Part shown: one piece after another, positions 58,937 to 64,000 of the stretch
Position numbering within the stretch: the first letter of the stretch is position 1
How the letters are laid out: every line of letters starts with the position of its first letter
Source of the DNA: Nitrospirota bacterium
GTDB taxonomy: Bacteria > Nitrospirota > Nitrospiria > Nitrospirales > Nitrospiraceae
Direction: 5' to 3'
NCBI GenBank assembly: GCA_004296885.1
Contig: SCVN01000023.1
Coordinates: 186,001-250,000, forward strand
Length of the DNA: 64,000 nt
The notes under the pieces: model-generated
What the model was told of the DNA's origin: nothing
What the model saw: the letters and a program-made list of their open reading frames with translations, nothing else
Database searches by the model: none
Program-made: the position numbers and the translations under genes

Positions 58937-60328
58937 ATGGGGTCGACGGGATCATCACCAGCACATCTCATTATCATCATCGGCGCGGGTCCGGCAGGCA
59001 TGTCGGTCGCGAATTTGATGTCCAAGGCCGGACATGAAGTGGTTATCCTCAACCGCGACGTCAAGTTCGGCGGCTTGGCCGAATATGGCATTTTCCCGAA
59101 CAAGTTGAAGCTGCGGGGCGGGCTGCGGAAAACCTACTGGGAGATTCTTGGGCGGCCCAACATCCATTACTTCGGCAATGTGACCGTGGGGCTCGGCAAA
59201 GACCTGACAGTTGAGGACCTCAAAAGCTTCGGCGCAAGCGCCTTGATCTTTGCCAGCGGCGCTCAGGGTACCAAGACCATCGGAGTCGAGGGCGATTCGG
59301 CCCTCGGCGTACACCATGCCAAGGATATCGTCTTTCATTTCAACCGGCTGCCTGGGTTTGGCGACAAACCGTTCGAGATGGGCCGCCGGGTCGCGGTAAT
59401 CGGCGTAGGCGACGTCATGGTCGACATCGCTCATTGGCTCGTACGGTACAAGCAGGTCGAGCACGTGACGGCGATCGCCCGCCGAGGCCCGGCGGAGCGC
59501 AAGTACAATCCCAAAGAAATTCGTGCCGTCTGCGCCAATATCGACCAGACGGCCCTGGCTCAAGAGTTCGAACGGATCACGCCCAGACTGCAGGCAGCCG
59601 GTCAGAATCCCGGCGAACTCCTCAATGGCATGACCGCCGAATTCACCAAATGTGAGCCGCTCAAGAGCAACACCAGGATAAACTTCCGCTTTCTGGCTTC
59701 ACCCCGTCGAGTCCTGACGGATGCGCAGAATCGGGTGCGCGGCCTCGAAATCGAGGAAACGAAGCTCGAACCGAAGGGAACTGACTTCTCCGCCGTCGGC
59801 CTGAAGCAGTACTACGAGTTTCCCTGTGACAGTGTCGTGTTCGCCGTCGGAGACCGGGTGGACGATACGGTTGGCCTCCCATACAAGAACGGATTGTTTC
59901 TCACCAACCCGGCCTCAACCGCAAACGAACCGGACGATGCCCTCTTTCAGGCTTACAATGAAGCTACCGGAAAGGTTCTTGATGGAGTGTTCCTGACCGG
60001 CTGGGCCCGCAAGGCAAGCGAGGGGCTGGTGGGGGTGGCGAAGCGGGACGGGGAGTGGTGCGCCGAGGTGGTCACCCGGTACTTGGCCGAGCGGACGCCG
60101 CAAGCACGACCCGCGGTCAACAAGGCCCTCGACCGTATCAAGACGACGCTCAAGGATCGGAAGGTGGAGGCGATCGACTTGGCCGGCCTCCGCGCCCTGG
60201 AAGCAGCCGAGCAGGAACACGGTTCCTCCAACGACTGCATCGGCGAGTTTAAGTTTGGATCCAACCAGGAGATGCTGGCGCAGATACAGCGCCGGCTCGA
60301 GCGGACCGGATCTTCCGCCAGATCCTAA
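58937..60328 (+). CDS. FAD-dependent ferredoxin-NADP+ reductase of the adrenodoxin reductase/FprA type
   Basis: 463 residues. FAD-binding GAGPAGMSVANLM near residue 16, VVILNRDVKFGGLAEYGI, second dinucleotide loop AVIGVGDVMVDIAHWL, then ARRGPAERKYNPKEIRAV, which resembles the FprA segment after the NADP loop, and the late VFLTGWARKASEGLVG (W-x-R-G/K type). It probably moves electrons between NADP(H) and ferredoxin. The C-terminal 80 residues are an extra helical region. Start chosen by GGAG 7 nt upstream of the second ATG; ATG 58904 and 58919 are alternatives. GltD-like function is an alternative. Confidence 0.8.
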   Translation: MGSTGSSPAHLIIIIGAGPAGMSVANLMSKAGHEVVILNRDVKFGGLAEYGIFPNKLKLRGGLRKTYWEILGRPNIHYFGNVTVGLGKDLTVEDLKSFGASALIFASGAQGTKTIGVEGDSALGVHHAKDIVFHFNRLPGFGDKPFEMGRRVAVIGVGDVMVDIAHWLVRYKQVEHVTAIARRGPAERKYNPKEIRAVCANIDQTALAQEFERITPRLQAAGQNPGELLNGMTAEFTKCEPLKSNTRINFRFLASPRRVLTDAQNRVRGLEIEETKLEPKGTDFSAVGLKQYYEFPCDSVVFAVGDRVDDTVGLPYKNGLFLTNPASTANEPDDALFQAYNEATGKVLDGVFLTGWARKASEGLVGVAKRDGEWCAEVVTRYLAERTPQARPAVNKALDRIKTTLKDRKVEAIDLAGLRALEAAEQEHGSSNDCIGEFKFGSNQEMLAQIQRRLERTGSSARS

Positions 60329-61179
60329 CCATCCCCCCACTTCAGCTTTCTTCGCAGGACATCGTAATAGGTCCGGTCCGAAAACCGGATGAGGCGCGTG
60401 GCGTGCTTCGAAGCGCCGACGGCAACCGTGTCCCCCTGCGTGATGGCCACCCCGACTTGTCCATCGAAAGTGGTCATGGCTCCTTCATCCTTGCTGGTGA
60501 GCGTCACTTCCAGCACCGCATTACTGGGGATCAAAAGCGGGCGATGGGTCAAGGTGTGGGGACAGATGGGGGTCAGGATCAGAGCTTGGACCGAGGGGGC
60601 AATAATAGGCCCTCCGGCGGACAGCGAGTAGGCGGTGGACCCCGTCGGCGTCGAGACGATCACGCCATCCCCCCGCAAGCTGGTCACAAACCGACCGTCG
60701 ATGGCGATTTGCACCTCGATCATGCGGGCCAAAGTCCCCTTGCTCACCACCACATCGTTAAGCACCGTGGCCTGCGCCACGTGCTCTCCATGGCGATGGA
60801 TCTCGGCCCGCAGCATGAGCCGATCTTCCAGCGTGAACTCGCCGGCAAACACGCGCTCGATCGTCGGGAATAGCTGATCGAGCGTCACTTCGGTCAGAAA
60901 GCCAAGCCCGCCCATATTGACGCCGAGGATCGGCACGCCCGTTTCCTCGACTAAACGGGCAGCGTTCAGCATCGTCCCGTCGCCCCCCAACACCAACACC
61001 ATATCGGCCCTGGCGGCAATCTGGGTTTTCTTGGCGGTGCTGTGCTCGCCGATCAAGGACGCAGTCTTGCCGTCAAGCACAACGTCCTTGTCCCGTTCTC
61101 TCAGCCAGGCCACCAGATCCTTGAGAATGTGCCTGACATCGGGAAACTTCGGTTTGGTGAGAATGCCGATCGTTTTCAT
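60325..61179 (-). CDS. nadK: NAD kinase
   Basis: Phosphorylates NAD+ to NADP+. 284 residues: TIGILTKPKFPDVRHIL start, the catalytic VLGGDGTMLNAARL, GVNMGGLGFLTEV, DGVIVSTPTGSTAYSLSAGGPI and LTPICPHTLTHRPL. ATG 61179 (GGAG upstream) fits the family N-terminus; ATG 61203 is possible. It is convergent with the FprA-like gene, overlapping by four bases. Confidence 0.95.
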   Translation of the reverse strand: MKTIGILTKPKFPDVRHILKDLVAWLRERDKDVVLDGKTASLIGEHSTAKKTQIAARADMVLVLGGDGTMLNAARLVEETGVPILGVNMGGLGFLTEVTLDQLFPTIERVFAGEFTLEDRLMLRAEIHRHGEHVAQATVLNDVVVSKGTLARMIEVQIAIDGRFVTSLRGDGVIVSTPTGSTAYSLSAGGPIIAPSVQALILTPICPHTLTHRPLLIPSNAVLEVTLTSKDEGAMTTFDGQVGVAITQGDTVAVGASKHATRLIRFSDRTYYDVLRRKLKWGDG

Positions 61180-61253
61180 GGATCTCCGGGCGCTATGGGC
61201 CATGCACCCTTCTTCAGCAGCGGCAGGTGAGCATATATCGAGGAGCGGCCAGG

Positions 61254-61282
61254 ATTGTATCGGGAGCCCTAACGGTTGTCAA
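61254..61282 (-). promoter_or_regulatory. Sigma70 promoter of nadK
   Basis: On the minus strand TTGACA (61277-61282), 17 bp, TACAAT (61254-61259). It lies in the 324-bp divergent gap between nadK and clpC; apart from the two promoters I see no other feature in that gap. Confidence 0.65.
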
Positions 61283-61392
61283 CGCACCTCAACGGCCCAC
61301 AAAAAAGGCCGGGGAAGACTCTCCACTCCGAAATCGCACCGCCAATTCGCACCGACTCCTCTCACAATCGCATCTGGTTCTCGCGTCAGGGC

Positions 61393-61421
61393 TTGACAGG
61401 ACAGCCACCTGCTTATAGAAT
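61393..61421 (+). promoter_or_regulatory. Sigma70 promoter of clpC
   Basis: TTGACA (61393-61398), 17 bp, TAGAAT (61416-61421). The leader is about 76 nt and ends in AGAAGGAGGAAGG before the ATG. No CIRCE or CtsR-type repeat was seen near it. Confidence 0.65.
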
Positions 61422-61503
61422 TACAGCAAGTTTCTAAAGGGTTCCCGCGTTTCACCGCCCGCTCCGGATCGACAACCTCTGTCGACAACCAGAAGGAGGA
61501 AGG

Positions 61504-63930
61504 ATGTTCGAACGATTCACGGACAAGGGTCGCAAGATCATCATCCTGGCCAGGGAAGAAGCTGAGCGCCACCAGAACGACTATCTCGGCACCGAGCACC
61601 TGGTCTTGGCCATCCTCCGTGAGTCCGATGGGATCGCCCTCATGATCATCAAGAAGATGGGGCTATCCACGGAACAAATCCGCCTTGAGATCGAGCGGAA
61701 TCTGCCCGGAGGCGGCACGACCATGACCTTCGGAGAAATTCCGTTCAGCCCGCGCGTCAAGAAAGTCATCGAGTACGGAGTCGAAGAGGCCCGCCTGCTC
61801 GGGCATAACCACATCGGCAGCGAACATCTCCTGCTCGGCCTGCTCCGTGAAGAGGAGGGGATCGGCGGCAAGATCCTTCGGAGTCTGGGCGCAAATCTCC
61901 TGACAGCCCGGCAACTGACGGTCACTTTCCTTCGAAAGTCCGCTCCGCGCGAACGGGATCGCAAGAGCAACACGCCGGCGCTGGACGAGTTCGGCCGGGA
62001 CCTCACCCAGTTGGCCCAGGACGGCCAACTCGATCCTGTGATCGGCCGCGCCGACGAGATCGAACGCGTCCTCCAGATTTTGAGCCGCCGCACCAAGAAC
62101 AATCCGGTCCTGATCGGGGAGTCGGGCGTGGGCAAGACCGCCATCGTGGAAGGTCTCGCCCAACGGATCGTGATGTCGGAGGTGCCGGACAATTTGTTGT
62201 CGCGGCGCGTCATCGCCTTGGACCTTGGGTCCCTAGTCGCCGGCACCAAGTACCGCGGCCAGTTCGAAGAGCGATTGAAGGTGGTCATGAAGGAGATCGT
62301 CCAGGCCGGCAACATCATCATCTTCATCGATGAGTTGCACACCCTGGTCGGAGCGGGCGCCGCAGAAGGCTCAATCGATGCCTCCAACATGCTGAAGCCG
62401 GCCCTCTCACGCGGGGAAATTCAGTGCATCGGCGCCACCACGCTGGACGAATACCGCAAGCATATTGAAAAAGACGGCGCCCTCAAGCGGCGTTTTCAGC
62501 CGATCTATGTGCAGCCCCCTTCGATCGACGAAACCATCCGCATCATTCAGGGGCTGCGCGACCGTTATGAAGAACACCATGGCGTGGAGATCACCGAAGA
62601 GGCCATCACCGAGGCGGTCAAACTGTCCGACCGATACATCACGGACCGTTTCCTGCCGGACAAGGCGATCGACCTGATCGACGAGACCGGCTCGCGCGCG
62701 AAGCTTCAAACCTACGCTCTGCCCGGAGAACTCAAAGCCTTGGAGCAAGAGCTGAAAAAGGTTTCGCGCGAGAAAGAGCTGGCGATTTCGCTCCAGAACT
62801 TCGAAGAGGCCGTCAAGTTCCGGGAGGAAGAAGAGCGGCTCCGCAAGCTGCTGGACGAATCCAAGCGCGAGTGGAAGAAAAACCAGGAGAAGAACAAGCC
62901 TGTCATCACCAAAGACGACGTCGCCTACGTCGTATCGAAGATGACCGGCATCCCTCTGTTCAAGTTGGAAGAGGAAGAATCCAGCAAACTGCTCCACATG
63001 GAGGACTACCTCCACAAACGCATTGTGGGACAGGAAGAAGCCATTTCAGCCGTATGCCGCGCCATCCGTCGGTCGCGGGCCGGCCTGAAGGAAACCAAGA
63101 AGCCCATCGGCTCGTTCATCTTCCTGGGTCCCACCGGCGTCGGCAAGACGGAACTCGCACGGGCTCTGGCTGAATTTCTGTTCAATTCCGAAGACGCCCT
63201 GGTTCGTATCGACATGTCGGAATACCAGGAGAAGTTCACCAGCTCACGGCTCTTCGGCGCCCCTCCGGGCTATGTCGGTTATGAAGAAGGGGGCCAGTTG
63301 ACCGAGCGTGTGCGCCGACGGCCCTATTCAGTCGTGCTATTCGACGAGATCGAAAAAGCGCATCCCGATATCTTCAACCTGCTATTGCAGGTCCTCGACG
63401 ATGGCGTTCTGACCGACAGTTTGGGCCGCAAAGTGGATTTCAAGAATACAGTCGTGATCATGACGTCGAACCTCGGGACTAAGCTGATCCAAAAAGGGGT
63501 GGCGCTCGGATTCCAACGAGCCGAAGCGGAGCAGAATCGGCGCATCAAAGACGAGGTTCTGGCCGAGTTGCGCCGCTCATTCAGTCCGGAGTTCTTGAAC
63601 CGCATCGACGAAGTTGTCGTCTTCCACCAGCTCGAGAAGGAACATTTGGTCACCATCGTGGATATCCTGATCAAGGAGCTCAACGGCCGTCTCCTGGAAC
63701 GCGGCGTCCAATTGGAGGTCGGCGACGACGTCAAGCATTGGCTTATCCAGGAAGGGTACCAGCCCCTGTACGGAGCCAGACCGATGCGGCGCGCGATCCA
63801 GAAGAATATCGGCGATCCGCTGTCGGAGGAACTGATCAAGGGGCGCTTCAAAGATGTCCGGAAGATCAAGGTTCTTCTTCGGGACGGCCTGCCCATCTTC
63901 ACGGAGGAAGAAGCGATGGCGGAGGTGTGA
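61504..63930 (+). CDS. clpC: ATP-dependent Clp protease ATP-binding subunit ClpC
   Basis: AAA+ unfoldase that feeds ClpP. 808 residues: N-terminal double Clp_N repeat ([40 protein letters not shown]), first AAA+ with [14 protein letters not shown], middle UVR-like coiled coil ([21 protein letters not shown]), second AAA+ with [14 protein letters not shown], and the C-terminal ClpB-D2-small domain. The UVR-like middle and short length mark ClpC rather than ClpB. No mcsAB or ctsR is adjacent. AAGGAGG precedes the ATG. The remaining 70 bp to the window end show no supported gene. Confidence 0.95.
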   Translation: MFERFTDKGRKIIILAREEAERHQNDYLGTEHLVLAILRESDGIALMIIKKMGLSTEQIRLEIERNLPGGGTTMTFGEIPFSPRVKKVIEYGVEEARLLGHNHIGSEHLLLGLLREEEGIGGKILRSLGANLLTARQLTVTFLRKSAPRERDRKSNTPALDEFGRDLTQLAQDGQLDPVIGRADEIERVLQILSRRTKNNPVLIGESGVGKTAIVEGLAQRIVMSEVPDNLLSRRVIALDLGSLVAGTKYRGQFEERLKVVMKEIVQAGNIIIFIDELHTLVGAGAAEGSIDASNMLKPALSRGEIQCIGATTLDEYRKHIEKDGALKRRFQPIYVQPPSIDETIRIIQGLRDRYEEHHGVEITEEAITEAVKLSDRYITDRFLPDKAIDLIDETGSRAKLQTYALPGELKALEQELKKVSREKELAISLQNFEEAVKFREEEERLRKLLDESKREWKKNQEKNKPVITKDDVAYVVSKMTGIPLFKLEEEESSKLLHMEDYLHKRIVGQEEAISAVCRAIRRSRAGLKETKKPIGSFIFLGPTGVGKTELARALAEFLFNSEDALVRIDMSEYQEKFTSSRLFGAPPGYVGYEEGGQLTERVRRRPYSVVLFDEIEKAHPDIFNLLLQVLDDGVLTDSLGRKVDFKNTVVIMTSNLGTKLIQKGVALGFQRAEAEQNRRIKDEVLAELRRSFSPEFLNRIDEVVVFHQLEKEHLVTIVDILIKELNGRLLERGVQLEVGDDVKHWLIQEGYQPLYGARPMRRAIQKNIGDPLSEELIKGRFKDVRKIKVLLRDGLPIFTEEEAMAEV

Positions 63931-64000
63931 TTCCATCCACCTCTGCGCATTCCTCGTCGCGTGACACAAGCATTTTCTTCAGCCATGGACAAAAGACTGT

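Overview
The window is about 60% GC by eye and reads as bacterial chromosome. It is probably from a Nitrospira-like member of the Nitrospirota, which I infer from gene style and arrangement without a database search. A BBP2-type outer-membrane barrel and an MlaEFD lipid-transport set indicate a diderm cell. Most genes are housekeeping, packed tightly, often with ATGA stop/start overlaps, and many are preceded by recognisable sigma70 promoters (TTGACA, 17-18 bp, TAnnnT, often with an extended -10).

Layout. 1-3.7 kb: a partial porin with a 28-residue membrane peptide upstream, a zinc-ribbon protein, a diguanylate cyclase divergent from an SGNH hydrolase/thioredoxin pair, and a perfect 24-bp palindrome between them. 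3.7-9.9 kb (minus): zwf-gnd, a nucleotidyltransferase with a 74-aa partner, then an unknown 414-aa protein overlapping threonine aldolase. 9.9-11.0 kb: a 197-bp imperfect palindrome beside an AT-richer orphan HsdR-N-like nuclease, probably acquired. 11.2-20.5 kb: a ProA homologue lacking the catalytic cysteine, a methyltransferase, two tandem B12-type radical SAM paralogues, a J-domain-like protein with HPH in place of HPD, a third radical SAM protein and a PhzF protein. 20.5-25.9 kb: MoaB, a 2Fe-2S protein, small unknowns, a Rieske protein, an HNH nuclease, a CcmI-like protein, a siroheme-type dehydrogenase and an MTH1187-family protein. 25.9-26.9 kb: no intact gene, but two nested inverted pairs of hairpin repeats and a decayed fragment of DnaA domain IV.

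26.9-39.2 kb (minus): mlaEFD; rpsB-tsf-pyrH-frr-alr; argC-argJ; two DUF151 paralogues with rplM-rpsI; an SDR; a YggX-like protein with extra cysteines. 39.4-41.5 kb: tRNA-Leu(CAA), a secreted unknown, a TusA-like protein and rsmI. 41.7-51.3 kb (plus): a haem block (CcsA/HemX-like, hemA, zinc-ribbon membrane protein, hemC, cobA-hemD fusion, CBS protein, hemB) continuing into ribF, tilS and hpt. 51.4-64.0 kb: ftsH, folP, glmM, comEC, a probably leaderless small membrane protein, an FprA-like reductase, nadK and clpC.

How the parts work together: the haem block takes glutamyl-tRNA to uroporphyrinogen III and precorrin-2, the CysG-like dehydrogenase at 24.9 kb could extend that branch to sirohydrochlorin, and the CcsA-like and CcmI-like proteins suggest cytochrome c maturation. 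Zwf/Gnd, the FprA-like reductase and NadK all concern pyridine-nucleotide supply. No prophage, CRISPR array or intact transposase was seen. The least explained parts are the radical SAM neighbourhood, the hairpin-repeat region at 26 kb, the palindrome/nuclease pair at 10 kb, and several genes whose -10 box sits 5-6 nt from the ATG.
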